Shown here piece by piece: positions 45,133 through 54,372 of a stretch of DNA of 64,000 nucleotides; within the stretch, counting starts at the first letter, position 1, and every line of letters begins with the position of its first letter. The translations under genes were made by a program, and so were the position numbers. The stretch spans positions 1-64,000 of the forward strand of contig JAJCZJ010000031.1 in assembly GCA_029262455.1 (NCBI GenBank), in the 5' to 3' direction. This stretch comes from Deltaproteobacteria bacterium (GTDB lineage: Bacteria > Desulfobacterota > Binatia > HRBIN30 > CADEER01). Under the pieces are notes generated by a model. It did not search any database. It was given only the letters and a program-made list of their open reading frames with translations, and had not been told where the DNA came from.

Positions 45133-47955
45133 TCATACGACTCGGCGCGAACGCCGTTGAAGTCGGCTGAATCCGACAAAACCGCATCCCAAAAGAACCG
45201 CAAGCACCGCCCACATTCCGTACCATGAGACCGTCGGAGCGACGGCCGCAGGTAGCTCGGCACAAGTGCCGGCCGAACCCGGCAAATTGCAACTGACATT
45301 CACGCCGGTACAAGCCTCATTACAACATACGCCGTCGGCGCAGTTGCCCGAGGTGCACTGCGAAGAATCACCGCAAAGCGCCCCGTCCGGTGCCGGTGTA
45401 TTGGTCGCGGTCGAAGTCGGAGTAACCGTCGGGGTCAACGTCGGCGTATCCGTTGGAGTTATGGTCGGGGTCAACGTCGGCGTGTCCGTTGGAGTCGTGG
45501 TCGGAGTCAACGTCGGCGTGTCCGTTGGAGTTGATGTCGGTGACGCAGTCGCTACCGGCGCCGAAGCGAGAGATCTTGCGATGATCGCGGACCTGTCGCC
45601 GTCCTGCGGACTTTCCCACACTACGACCAGGCTACCGACAGCAAGCTCCGGATTTGCTTGGTTGCCCGTCGTGTGGGCATTGACCTGAAACTCCGGTCCG
45701 GTCGGCACACCAGAGCTGTCCAACGAGCGTCCAAAGATCCCGTACTCATCGCCATCTTGGCCATAGCTCTCCCACAACACGACGAACTCCCCACCAGGAA
45801 CCGCCGCGATCGCCGCGTTCTTCTGCACATCCATCGTGTAGGTGTTGACCTGAAACTCACTTCCGACCGGCGCTCCCGAGGAATCGACACGGCGCACAAA
45901 AACGCCCCAATCCGAGCCGTCTCGGTAACGGCTGTCCCAGACCACGACGAAACCCCCACTCGAATCGGCGGCGATGAAGAAATCACTATCGGCTTGGATC
46001 CCCTGATTGCCCGTCGTGTACGAGTTCACCACGAACTCCGAGCCGGTCGGTTGTCCAATCGAGTCGAGTCGCCGCGCCACGATTCCATCGCCGTCGCCGT
46101 CGACGTCTTCACTTTCCCAAACGACCAGAAAACCAGTGCCTCCTGAATCTGCAGCAACCCCTGGGTCAGACTGATCACCTATTGTGTACGCATTGACCAC
46201 GAACTCCGAACCCACCGGCATCGCCGACGAATCGAGGCGCCGCGCTACCACCCCATCTTGGTCACCGTCGATGTCCGAACGCTCCCAAACAACCAGAAAC
46301 CCGCCGTTCGGATCCGACACGACCACTGCATCACCTTCGTCGATCGTGTCCGTACTGACCTGGAACTCCGAGCCCTGCGGCACTCCAGCCGAATCGACCT
46401 TGCGGGCGAAGACGCCGTTGTCATCGTTGGACGAGTTGGTGCCCTGCCAAACCACCGCGAAGCCTCCACCGATCTCCGGTGCGATCGTCGTATTGCCTTG
46501 GTCTCCGGCCGTCGTATTGACCTGAAACTCCGAGCCTACCGGCACCCCAAGCGAATCCAACGCGCGGGTGAACACATTTGTATTGATGCCGCCATTGTCT
46601 GCGTCGCCGTGCCAGGTGACCACAAACCCGCCGCCCGGGACAGCCGCGATCACTCCGTCTACCTGACCGCCCGGCGTGTATACATTGACGATGAACTCGC
46701 TCCCGACCGCATTGAACTTCGACTCGGCCAGGGTGCGCGTGACAATGGCAGTGCCATCACCGTCCTGGTCCTGGCTCTCCCAAACTACGATCTGGCTGCC
46801 GACCACCAGCTCCGGATTCGATTGGTCGCCCGTGGTGTGGGCATTGACCTGAAACTCCGGGCCGGTCGGCAATCCAGAGCTGTCCAACGAGCGCCCGAAG
46901 ATACCGTAACCATCGCCATCTTGGCTGTTGCCCTCCCAAAGCACGACGAATTCCCCACCGGGAAGTGCCAAGATCGCAGGGTTGTTTTGCCCGTCGGTCG
47001 TATAGGTGTTGACCTGAAATTCACTTCCGACCGGCGCTCCCGAGGAATCGACCCGCCGCAGAAATACGCCCCAATCCGAGCCGTCCTGGCCCTGGCTGCC
47101 CCAAACCACGACGAAATCACCACTCGAATCGGCGGCGATGAAGAAATCACTATCGGCTGGGATCGCCTGATTGCCCGTCGTGTACGAGTTCACCAAGAAC
47201 TCTGAGCCGATCGGTTGTCCAATCGAGTCGAGCCGTCGCGCCGCTATTCCATCGCCTTCGCCGTCGACTCCCTCACTTTCCCAAACAACCAAGAACCCGG
47301 CACCTCCGGGATCTGCCGCGACACCCGGGTCCCCCTGATCGCCTAGTGTGTACGAATTGACTACGAACTCCGAGCCTACCGGCATCGCCGACGAGTCGAG
47401 GCGCCGCGCGACCACCCCATCCTCGTCACCGTCGATGCCCAGACGCTCCCAAACAACCAGAAACCCGCCGTTCGGATCCGACACGACCACCGCATCACCT
47501 TCGTCACTCGTGTCCGCACTGACCTGAAACTCCGAGCCCTGCGGCACTCCAGCCGAATCGACCTTGCGGGCGAAGACGCCGTTGTCATCGTTGGACGAAT
47601 TGGTGCCCTGCCAAACCACGGCGAAGCCTCCACCGACCTCCGGTGCGATCGTCGTATTGCCTTGGTCTCCGGCCGTCGTATTGACCTGAAACTCCGAGCC
47701 TACCGGCACGCCAAGCGAGTCCAACGCGCGGGTGAACACATTTGTGTTGGTGCCGCCATATTCTGCATCGCCGTGCCAGGTGACCACAAACCCACCACCT
47801 GGAACAGCCGCAATCACGGCGTCTACCTGATAGCCCGTCGTGTACACATTGACGATAAACTCGCTTCCGACCGCTCCGATGCCGGCAAGGGCGGGTGAAG
47901 CCGAACAAACCGCTAAAATCCAGCACAGGCGGGCAACCACATTACCGTTAGACAT
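45133..47955 (-). CDS. Secreted 940-residue repeat protein with C-terminal anchor
   Basis: The protein starts at ATG 47955 with a signal peptide (CWILAVCSASPALA). Residues 25-835 are about sixteen repeats of roughly 50 residues: GSEFQVNTYTTGDQxxPxIA...GGEFVVLWESxxQDGDxxGIFxRRLDSSGxPV. The two halves (about 25-430 and 440-835) are near-identical copies. A TPTDTPTLTPT linker, a Cys-rich 40-residue unit (CGDSSQCTSGNCADGVCCNE) and an anchor of hydrophobic helix plus RRSRRVV follow. Beta-propeller-like surface display is inferred. The gene at 57688 belongs to the same repeat family. Confidence 0.88.
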   Translation of the reverse strand: MSNGNVVARLCWILAVCSASPALAGIGAVGSEFIVNVYTTGYQVDAVIAAVPGGGFVVTWHGDAEYGGTNTNVFTRALDSLGVPVGSEFQVNTTAGDQGNTTIAPEVGGGFAVVWQGTNSSNDDNGVFARKVDSAGVPQGSEFQVSADTSDEGDAVVVSDPNGGFLVVWERLGIDGDEDGVVARRLDSSAMPVGSEFVVNSYTLGDQGDPGVAADPGGAGFLVVWESEGVDGEGDGIAARRLDSIGQPIGSEFLVNSYTTGNQAIPADSDFFIAADSSGDFVVVWGSQGQDGSDWGVFLRRVDSSGAPVGSEFQVNTYTTDGQNNPAILALPGGEFVVLWEGNSQDGDGYGIFGRSLDSSGLPTGPEFQVNAHTTGDQSNPELVVGSQIVVWESQDQDGDGTAIVTRTLAESKFNAVGSEFIVNVYTPGGQVDGVIAAVPGGGFVVTWHGDADNGGINTNVFTRALDSLGVPVGSEFQVNTTAGDQGNTTIAPEIGGGFAVVWQGTNSSNDDNGVFARKVDSAGVPQGSEFQVSTDTIDEGDAVVVSDPNGGFLVVWERSDIDGDQDGVVARRLDSSAMPVGSEFVVNAYTIGDQSDPGVAADSGGTGFLVVWESEDVDGDGDGIVARRLDSIGQPTGSEFVVNSYTTGNQGIQADSDFFIAADSSGGFVVVWDSRYRDGSDWGVFVRRVDSSGAPVGSEFQVNTYTMDVQKNAAIAAVPGGEFVVLWESYGQDGDEYGIFGRSLDSSGVPTGPEFQVNAHTTGNQANPELAVGSLVVVWESPQDGDRSAIIARSLASAPVATASPTSTPTDTPTLTPTTTPTDTPTLTPTITPTDTPTLTPTVTPTSTATNTPAPDGALCGDSSQCTSGNCADGVCCNEACTGVNVSCNLPGSAGTCAELPAAVAPTVSWYGMWAVLAVLLGCGFVGFSRLQRRSRRVV

Positions 47956-48019
47956 ATAGCCGTGGTAACTCTTTGACCTTCAAACTGTCAAGGTTTTCGG
48001 GGCTCAGCGAATCCGTGAG

Positions 48020-48305
48020 GAATCGCTCTTAAAGCACGCCCAAGTCGTCCGCGCTTCGACAATCTGTCCGTCGCTCAGCGGCTCCACCTCACACTCTTCG
48101 AATTCGGGGTGGTGGTAACCCAGGCTACGACGAACGTCGAGTGCGGTCTCGAAGTTTTCGACGACCTGGGGTCACGTGCTGAACGCCACGACGATCGTCG
48201 CTCCCGGTGATCGTGCATGACAGGTGATCCGCCATCGCGTCGGCATCGGCTGTGTCGAACGCTAATCCGCAGCCTTCGAACCAAGCTCTGGCTTGTGACC
48301 GAAGC
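48020..48305 (-). pseudogene. Decayed copy of the 44554 SnoaL-like gene
   Basis: The minus strand reads RAWFEGCGLAFDTADADAMADHL and then, in another frame, SLGYHHPEFEECEVEPLSDG and EARTTWACFKSDSS. These match residues about 7-100 of the 44554 product. A codon or more is lost after DHL (the parent has DHLYLP) and the frame shifts, so it cannot make the full protein. It flanks the 940-residue repeat gene on the far side. Confidence 0.8.
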
Positions 48306-48510
48306 ACATGTGGCAGTGGGCAACGGCGAAGGGCTGGCCGTGTACATTCAATCTCCCCACAACATCGATCGGCCGTGGCGTCATTGAAAGTTTCACTCCT
48401 CAATGTCCATGGATCCGAAACGCGCAGCCTTGCAACTATCACGAGATCACATCTAGTCTCCCTTGGAATACAAACGTAGGCATCAAAGAAGTCGATCGGG
48501 GGATTGGGTT

Positions 48511-50052
48511 ATGACATCACTTGTACGTGTAGCTGCCATCCTGGCCATCGCTTTGCCCGTATGGGCAACTGTCGCAGGCGGGCAGTGCGAAACAGCCGGC
48601 GAGTGTTTTTGCGACGAGCGCGGGACGATCGGCATCGCCCAGCTGGTCCGAGGTGTAAACGTCGTCCTCGGGCTCGCAAGTTGCCCAGCCTCCCCACCAA
48701 CTCCCAATCCGACCAATACACCGACGCATAGCCCAACCCGCACTCCGACTAGGACACCGACCGAGATCGTTTCCACTTGTGCCGATCCCCCGTCCGGAGC
48801 GTCACCGATATGCGGTGACGGGGTGTGTCACTTGCCCGAGCAATGCGACATCGGCGGCATCTGCGTCGGCGGATCGAACGACCTAGCGCCCTGCACCTCC
48901 CCATCCGACTGCCCCGGCGGCAAATGCACAGTTGTTACCGGACGACGCGCCGTCGGTGACGACACATGCTCTGCAAATTGCACAATCGCGAACGTTCGTA
49001 CCGCCGCCTTTGGATCGGAGAGCGAGGCCCTGATTCAGACCGTCGGATTCGCTGTGCCCTTCGAGATCAAGGGAAGCCAAACCTTCCGAATCGGCGCCCC
49101 GCGCCCCGATGCCACGATCGACATCAACGGTGAGGTTACCTTTGGACCCGACGACGTCCCGGTGGTCTCGCGGCCCGACGACATCAACATCGAACCCAGC
49201 ATCATCCCCTCACTGGTCTGCGCCTGTGTTCGTGGCATCGAGGTTCCGGCGTTTGGTGCAAGCATCGCTGGCGCTGGCGTCATCAGCTGCGGCAACACTC
49301 GCAACAATACGGACATCACCACCATCCAAGACCATCACACCGATCCGCTCTCCGGCTTCGAGATCGTTCCAGAATGCTCCCTCGCAGCTGATCCCGAGTG
49401 CGATGATGTGCGCGAGACTGTGTTCGGTGTCCACTCGAGCGCATTCCGCGAACGACCAATCCCTGACTCAGCACACGAAGGCGTCTGTAACAGCCCCCAG
49501 CAACTCGAATTCTCTGGCTCTGGACCTCGAGGCTCCGCCCTTATGTTCACCAACACTGCGATCGGGCTTCTTTCAGATGCCGGCACGTGCGACATGTCCA
49601 TCGCTGGACAGTCCCCCTGCCCCGAACCGTCGTACGGGCCTGATTGTATTCCTTGCACGGACGACGATTTGGACCTCGGCGTACCACTAATCTACGCGCT
49701 AACGACCGGAACGGCACAGGGGATTGTCTACAATGCGCGCAACATCGCTGGCGAGGTAATCACTCACGGAACGCAAACTCCCTGCCGGAATGACAACGAC
49801 TGCCCCGCGCTGTGCGGGACTCCAGAAGCCTGCTTTCCTGGAAACCCGCCTGCGGGGGGTGGGTTCTGCGCCCCTCGCTGCGGAGGCAGCCATTGCCAAA
49901 CAAGGCAACAGGGCACCCCCTTCGACTGCGTCGAGTTGCTCAACAGTTCTTCCGTCGGGTTGCAGGGAGGCACTTTGGTACTGTCATCCCCAGTCATCGA
50001 CGCACTCTTGATCGGCGATAACGTCACCTCGATGAAGTTCGCATTCGACTGA
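48511..50052 (+). CDS. Secreted Cys-rich protein with degenerate dockerin-like motif
   Basis: This protein has 513 residues from ATG 48511, with a signal peptide (ILAIALPVWATVAGG). The first EF-hand-like unit (CFCDERGTIGIAQLVRGVNVV) has lost several ligands. A TPTRTPTRTPT linker and a CGDGVCHLPEQCD...CSANC unit follow. A beta-rich domain with many Cys (residues 170-510) shows no recognised family. It is likely surface or extracellular. Confidence 0.75.
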   Translation: MTSLVRVAAILAIALPVWATVAGGQCETAGECFCDERGTIGIAQLVRGVNVVLGLASCPASPPTPNPTNTPTHSPTRTPTRTPTEIVSTCADPPSGASPICGDGVCHLPEQCDIGGICVGGSNDLAPCTSPSDCPGGKCTVVTGRRAVGDDTCSANCTIANVRTAAFGSESEALIQTVGFAVPFEIKGSQTFRIGAPRPDATIDINGEVTFGPDDVPVVSRPDDINIEPSIIPSLVCACVRGIEVPAFGASIAGAGVISCGNTRNNTDITTIQDHHTDPLSGFEIVPECSLAADPECDDVRETVFGVHSSAFRERPIPDSAHEGVCNSPQQLEFSGSGPRGSALMFTNTAIGLLSDAGTCDMSIAGQSPCPEPSYGPDCIPCTDDDLDLGVPLIYALTTGTAQGIVYNARNIAGEVITHGTQTPCRNDNDCPALCGTPEACFPGNPPAGGGFCAPRCGGSHCQTRQQGTPFDCVELLNSSSVGLQGGTLVLSSPVIDALLIGDNVTSMKFAFD

Positions 50053-50067
50053 TCTCGTGTTCGACGG

Positions 50068-50190
50068 CCGCACCCAGAATCATCGCAAAGCGCTCCGTTC
50101 GGTGCTGGCGTGCCGGTCGAGGACGGAGTAGCTGTCGGCGTAGGTCCCAGTTGGAGTTGAGATCGGAGTCAACGTCGCCTTCAGCGCCGT
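50068..50190 (-). pseudogene. Remnant of a Cys-unit plus Thr-Pro linker
   Basis: The sequence gaatcatcgcaaagcgctcc and the following GTCGGCGT-type repeats match the region 45367-45500 that encodes the CGDSSQC unit and the TPT linker of the 940-residue protein. No open frame remains here. With the pseudogene at 48.0 kb it indicates a duplicated and decayed segment. Confidence 0.5.
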
Positions 50191-50243
50191 CACCAGACAT
50201 CAGCGCTGTGCGTCGGCTCGCCATTCGCTCAGCATTGGAACGG

Positions 50244-51143
50244 TCAGCGTTTGGATTCCGCCACAACCTTGTTCCAGCGAAACGGAGACATCATCAGCGC
50301 TCCGAAGCCTTGAGGAAAACTCGGCAGGTCGCCGATGCCGATTTCCACCGGAGGCTCGCGGTCTGACGGTAGGAAGCGCGTACCGAACACAATGTCCCAG
50401 AAGATCAGGTTGCCGCCGTAGTTGTGGTTCGCCTCTTCGACGTCCGGCGAATGATGCCAGCGATGCAGCTCTGCCATACTGAAAACCCAGTTGAGCGGCC
50501 CGAGGCGACAAGGGATGTTCGCGTGCTGGTAGACCCCGTGGACCGCGGAGAACACCCCGACCAGTGCGAGGACCGGGGCACTTGCGCCAAGCACCCCGAG
50601 CGGGATCAGCTTGCCCGGACCTGCGACGAGAAGGTCGATCGGATGGAAACGCAGCGCGTTGAACCAGTACAAACGATTCGCGCTGTGATGCGGCGCATGC
50701 AGGCGCCACATCCATGGAATCTCGTGCATGCACCGGTGCCAGGTATACTCGACGAACTCAGCGAGGATCAGGGCCAGTACGAGTTGCAGGACCATCGGCC
50801 ACTCCACCGGCCACAGGTTTGCGCCGTACTGGGTCGAGATCCACCCGGCGACTGCAACCGACGCAACAAACGTAAGTGGCTGGGCGACGCCATTCACGAT
50901 CGCGTTCGTCACGCCGAGACCGATATCGGCCTTCAGGTCTCCCTTGTCACGCCGCCATTCTTCGTGAAGCGGCACCAGGCGTTCGAGCACGGCGATGAAG
51001 ACGTACGACAGAAAGATAACCTGCCCGGCGACCGCGTCGGGCGAACCGCCGCGATCGATGAGGACCATCGTACTCCAGAGTGCCGCGACCATCGACAGAG
51101 GAAACGCAGTCCGCGCCACCAGCCATTCTACGTTCTCCCGCAT
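50244..51143 (-). CDS. Sterol desaturase/fatty acid hydroxylase-family membrane protein
   Basis: This 299-residue protein has about four membrane helices and the complete di-iron histidine set: HRCMHE (HX3H), HAPHHS (HX2HH), AVHGVYQHANI and HRWHHSPDVEEANHNYGG. It introduces a hydroxyl or double bond in a lipid or sterol-like substrate using O2; the substrate cannot be read. It lies divergent from the selenoprotein gene, separated by about 370 bp. Confidence 0.93.
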   Translation of the reverse strand: MRENVEWLVARTAFPLSMVAALWSTMVLIDRGGSPDAVAGQVIFLSYVFIAVLERLVPLHEEWRRDKGDLKADIGLGVTNAIVNGVAQPLTFVASVAVAGWISTQYGANLWPVEWPMVLQLVLALILAEFVEYTWHRCMHEIPWMWRLHAPHHSANRLYWFNALRFHPIDLLVAGPGKLIPLGVLGASAPVLALVGVFSAVHGVYQHANIPCRLGPLNWVFSMAELHRWHHSPDVEEANHNYGGNLIFWDIVFGTRFLPSDREPPVEIGIGDLPSFPQGFGALMMSPFRWNKVVAESKR

Positions 51144-51516
51144 GCCCGGAGTGTAACGGTAGACGTCGCGTGCGGTCCAGCGGGACTCTGAGAATCAGAG
51201 CAGAACACCCATCCGAAGGGCCTCAGACCTGCGGGGCTGGAGGGAGGAACACACCGTCACTCGAAGTATACTTCGACAATCGTCACTTGCCGCGCACGGA
51301 TCCGCGTGCCCACGGTTCGGAGATAACCAAACCGTGGATTTCGTTTCGCTCGCCACTTTCATCCGTCAGCATGATTGTGCTGATACGGGACCGTGCCCGG
51401 AACGCGCACGGTACCATCGTCGTGCAACTGAGTCCCGCTGATGCTTCCGCAACCCCGCTTGGCGCCTGCTCGTGTTTGATTTTGAGTTCTTTCGCTTCCA
51501 TGAGAAGATCAAAGGC

Positions 51517-52659
51517 GTGACGACCGTCAGCGAAACGATCCCCGCCGAGCTACAACCGGAGGTCGAGGCAGCCCTTGTCTGGTGGAATCGCAAGCAAGCG
51601 ACCGCATTCGAGGTGACGGGGATCCTTGATCCCGAGCAAACACTCGCGAGCTCCAGCCCGCGCGAGCTGCGATTGGTGTTGTGCGGCGGCGACCGTTGCG
51701 AGCAGCGATCATTTCGCGTCGCGGAGGAGACGGGTGGGTTCGCGGTCGACCTGCTGGAAGATGCCCCGGCAACGGGGGCACAGTCCGACCGCCAGGCCGA
51801 GCTCGATCCTCCTCCAGGCGCTCGACGCGGCTGGCTCGACGCGACTCTCAGTTGTCATGCATTCACTCTCATCCTCTTCTATCGCGGCTTTTGGTGACCA
51901 CCTCGCCGCTCCGAGTTGCGGAGCTACGTGAACAGCGGGGTAGCCGACAAGATCCGCGCCGCGGGCGGTGCGGTCTACGGTGTGACGAGCGAGCCACAGA
52001 GCCTTGCCGAGCGGGCGCCGCAAGAATGGAAGCTCGACTTCGCATGCATCGGCGATCCACATCACGAGATCGCCGACACGTGTCGGGAGCGCGGCTGGCT
52101 CGAGCTGTTCGTCAACCCAAGCCTCGAATTTCTCCAGGCGTCGAGCACGCACTTCGACCCCCAGCATCCCAAAGGCTACTTTCAGCCGGGAGTGCTCGCA
52201 CTCTCGCGCGAAGGTCGCGTGCTCTACCGCTGGCGCTCCGTTCCCTCTCGAAAAAACGTCGGCGGCGCCGTGGCGCGACCAACCGCGGAACACGTGTGTT
52301 CTTCGATCCAGCGCGCACTGGACGAGGCGCCGGGTGCAAACGACGTGGCGCTCGATGCCGATCCGCCACTCGATGGACCAAACATTCCCTGGCTTCTGTT
52401 CGCCTCCTTGCTGATTGCCAACGGCTGGTTCATCACGCCGCGCGCCTTTCCACAGCGTCCGACCGGCCTCAGCGTTCGACAACGAATCGGCATCGCATTC
52501 GCGCGTGCCATCGGCTTCGTCGCGCTCTGGCTCCTGGCATTCGCAACCCTGCCGACACTGCCCGTCGCACTCGCCCTGGCAACCTGGACCGCATGGATCG
52601 TTCCGAAGGTACGCTGGCTCAACCGAGAATTTCAGAGCGTGGAGCAGTCGGCACGATAG
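51517..52659 (+). CDS. Peroxiredoxin-like selenoprotein (AhpC/TSA type), Sec at in-frame TGA
   Basis: One frame runs from the GTG at 51517 (or upstream to 51472) through the TGA at 51895-51897 to 52659, with no other stop. Just before TGA it reads HAFTLILFYRGFW, and after it PPRRSELRSYVNSG. Peroxiredoxin-like proteins have FYRGxWCPxC there, so TGA sits exactly at the peroxidatic Cys. The downstream fold continues (AVYGVTSEPQSLAERA, DPHHEIADTCRERGW, FQPGVLALSREGRVLYRW, SVPSRKNVGGAVARP). Two or three membrane helices close the protein. This gives about 380 residues with Sec near position 127. A bSECIS-like hairpin and a tRNA-Sec gene support readthrough. The resolving position is Arg (UPPR). 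Confidence 0.85.
51895..51924 (+). promoter_or_regulatory. bSECIS-like hairpin at the selenocysteine TGA
   Basis: After TGA (51895-51897) comes a 10-base spacer, then GCTCCG (51908-51913), loop AGTTG and CGGAGC (51919-51924). The stem is a perfect 6 bp. The loop begins 16 bases after TGA and has G in its second position, both within the published bSECIS pattern as I recall it. Confidence 0.75.
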
Positions 52660-52803
52660 CATCCACTGACGTGCAGACTGCAATGTGGTTGGACTCCTGA
52701 CACACCTTTCGACTCGCCGCGATTTCGACTCGGCCAAGAAGTGCGCGATCACCCCTTCCGGTCAGGTCCGCGAAACAGGGTCAAGCCTCCCGCTCCGACC
52801 AAC

Positions 52804-52865
52804 CGCTCGACCCGGCCCACCAGCTAGGCAGGCGCAGGGGCATTGGCACAGGCAGAGGAGATTGG
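52804..52865. repeat. Partial hexanucleotide repeat next to the tRNA-Sec remnant
   Basis: It shares the block CGCTCGACCCGGCCCACCAG (52804-52823) with 54278-54297, and then has GGCA-type units (ggcgcaggggcattggcacaggcagagg). The family also appears at 54201 and 57121. It runs directly into the tRNA-Sec remnant. Confidence 0.7.
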
Positions 52866-52954
52866 CGGAGAAGGGAGGGATTCGAACCCTCCTCCTTCGC
52901 CAAGGCTTCGCAGGACGTGTCCGTCCGACTTGCGCCGGACCAGCGGTTTTGAAG
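52863..52954 (-). pseudogene. Truncated tRNA-Sec copy
   Basis: Relative to the intact tRNA-Sec at 57277-57370, this copy has the CCA end, 3' acceptor strand and T-arm (30 bases, one mismatch at 52881). Then comes a 28-base insertion (52893-52920), then 34 identical bases covering the variable arm and anticodon region. The D-arm and 5' acceptor are absent, so it cannot fold. It is a direct repeat of the intact gene, 4.4 kb away. Confidence 0.85.
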
Positions 52955-53224
52955 TTCGGAGGGAGTTCAACCGGCGAGTACCAGGCATCCCTGTTTGGTC
53001 CCATTCCGTTGGGTGTTTCCCGCAGCGTCACCCCATCCTTTCAAATCGAATCCCAACCAGTCCCAGGCTCACCATTTACAATTCCATTTGACAAAACTCC
53101 GGCAGCCCTGAGTCGATACGTTGCGCAGGCTGTGCCAATCCTTATTCACCGCCAGCACAACACGACAGGCCTGCAAAGAACGCCGCACCCGCCTTGCCAG
53201 CCCGGTAGGAATCAGGGAACCGAA

Positions 53225-53254
53225 TTGACATAGTCACCGACTGCACCCTAATGT
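53225..53254 (+). promoter_or_regulatory. Sigma70-type promoter, possible leaderless start
   Basis: TTGACA (53225-53230), an 18-base spacer and TAATGT (53249-53254) form a good -35/-10 pair. The ATG of the antitoxin is only 6 bases past the -10, where transcription would begin. No Shine-Dalgarno is present, so the mRNA may be leaderless. Confidence 0.5.
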
Positions 53255-53260
53255 GACCAC

Positions 53261-53545
53261 ATGAAGCAGGACAAAATCGTCAACATACGTGATTTACGCG
53301 CCCACCTCAGCGCCTACCTGCGCGACGTTGCGGCAGGCGAAAGCATCACCATCGGCAGTCGCGGCCGTCAGCCAATTGCCCGCTTGGTACCCGTCCACAT
53401 CGACCCGGATCTGGAGAAGCTTGCCGAGCTAGCGGAAACGGGCGTCGTTCATCTCGGAACCGGCAAGCCAGGGGCGCACCAGCCAGTGAAATCGCGGCGC
53501 AGTCGGCGAACGGTTGCCGACATCGTGAGCGAGGATCGCCGTTGA
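53261..53545 (+). CDS. Phd/YefM-family antitoxin
   Basis: This 94-residue protein begins VNIRDLRAHLSAYLRDVAAG, then ESITIGSRGRQPIARLVPV, the Phd/YefM DNA-binding fold. The basic tail (KSRRSRRTVADIVSEDRR) should bind the toxin. It overlaps the PIN toxin by 4 bp (TTGA). It probably represses its own promoter. Confidence 0.9.
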   Translation: MKQDKIVNIRDLRAHLSAYLRDVAAGESITIGSRGRQPIARLVPVHIDPDLEKLAELAETGVVHLGTGKPGAHQPVKSRRSRRTVADIVSEDRR

Positions 53546-53967
53546 TTCTCTACCTCGACACCAGTGCGTTGGTGAAGCTCTATGTCGAGGAAACGGGAAC
53601 CGCAGAGGTGGTCAGCTGGGTTGATGCGGCAACCGTCGTTGCGACCAGTCGCGTCGCCTTTGCTGAGGCCCGAGCTGCTTTCGCCCGGCACCGGAGAGAG
53701 GGCGGCTTCACTCCGGGTCTCTGGCGAAAGGCCGTCGCCATCCTCGATGACGACTGGAGTCGTTACGCGATCGTCGAAGTAACCGATGGAGTCGTCCGTA
53801 GCGCCGGGCAGCTCGCCGACCGCCACGCCCTGCGCGGTTTCGACGCCATCCATCTAGCATCAGCACTCGAGCTACGCGGGGATCAAAACGAAGTCCGCTT
53901 TGGCTGCTTCGACGACAGACTCTCCCTTGCAGCCCGCAAAGCCAAGCTCGCACCAACAAGCCGCTGA
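53542..53967 (+). CDS. vapC: PIN-domain (VapC-like) toxin
   Basis: This 141-residue protein has a TTG start. The acidic PIN residues are D6 (YLDTSAL), E42 (FAEARAAF), D101 (GFDAIHLASA) and D124/D125 (CFDDRL). It is a metal-dependent RNase, probably attacking tRNA or mRNA; the target is not readable. It forms a Phd/VapC pair with the upstream antitoxin. Confidence 0.92.
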   Translation: MILYLDTSALVKLYVEETGTAEVVSWVDAATVVATSRVAFAEARAAFARHRREGGFTPGLWRKAVAILDDDWSRYAIVEVTDGVVRSAGQLADRHALRGFDAIHLASALELRGDQNEVRFGCFDDRLSLAARKAKLAPTSR

Positions 53968-54372
53968 CGCGACCAGCGCCGCTCGCGACCAATCCACGTA
54001 GCGGCAGAGGTCACAGCTGAGGGAAGGGTGACCTTCGATGAGAGTCGCAGCCTGCGCCTCGCGGCGGCATCGGTCACCGCACGCTGATCGGTTTCGGCCG
54101 CATCTTTAGTCGCCCTTGGGTCAAATCATTGCGGGAGCACTCGCCGCTACCCCCAGCACCGCCGCCGTTGAGCGAATCCTCAGATTTTGAAATTGCGGAG
54201 GCGCGCAGCGCGACCACCGACCCTTGCCTCCGCCGTTGCCTTCCTCAGCCGAATCACGGGATTGTCTGCGAACTCACCGCTCGACCCGGCCCACCAGCGA
54301 GGCATAGGCATGGGCATAGGCATAAGCCGAGGAACTGGCGGAGTGAAGCTCGCCTCCCATCTCGAACTCTGC
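53968..54372. other. Intergenic stretch with a hexamer element
   Basis: No coding frame with real character was seen. The stretch 54201-54325 holds the hexanucleotide repeat element described separately. The block at 54017-54130 could be a decayed gene but I could not name one. Confidence 0.4.
54201..54325. repeat. GGCATA hexamer repeat element, inverted-repeat type
   Basis: The left arm has gcgcgaccaccgacccttgcc; after about 70 bases the right arm has gaggcataggcatgggcata (ggcata units). The arms are complementary, so a large hairpin could form. A related copy lies at 57121-57276. The two start with near-identical sequence (agcgcgaccaccg). Confidence 0.7.

Noticed and set aside
45420..45560. 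Minisatellite of GTCGGCGTxTCCGTTGGAGT-type units
   Set aside because: It encodes the Thr-Pro linker of the 940-residue protein and keeps frame, so it is coding.
51283..51501. 72-codon minus-strand frame between the desaturase and the selenoprotein
   Set aside because: It has no ribosome-binding site, overlaps the possible selenoprotein start and has no recognised motif, so coding support is too weak.
51472..52659. Reading the 51.5-52.7 kb region as two genes or a nonsense-mutated pseudogene
   Set aside because: Both parts share one frame, the TGA falls on the exact peroxidatic position, a hairpin fitting bSECIS follows, and tRNA-Sec is encoded nearby. A random nonsense mutation would not explain all four.
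53968..54200. Possible decayed gene after the first PIN toxin
   Set aside because: Short pieces such as TFDESRSLRLAAASV look protein-like but no family or consistent frame could be found.
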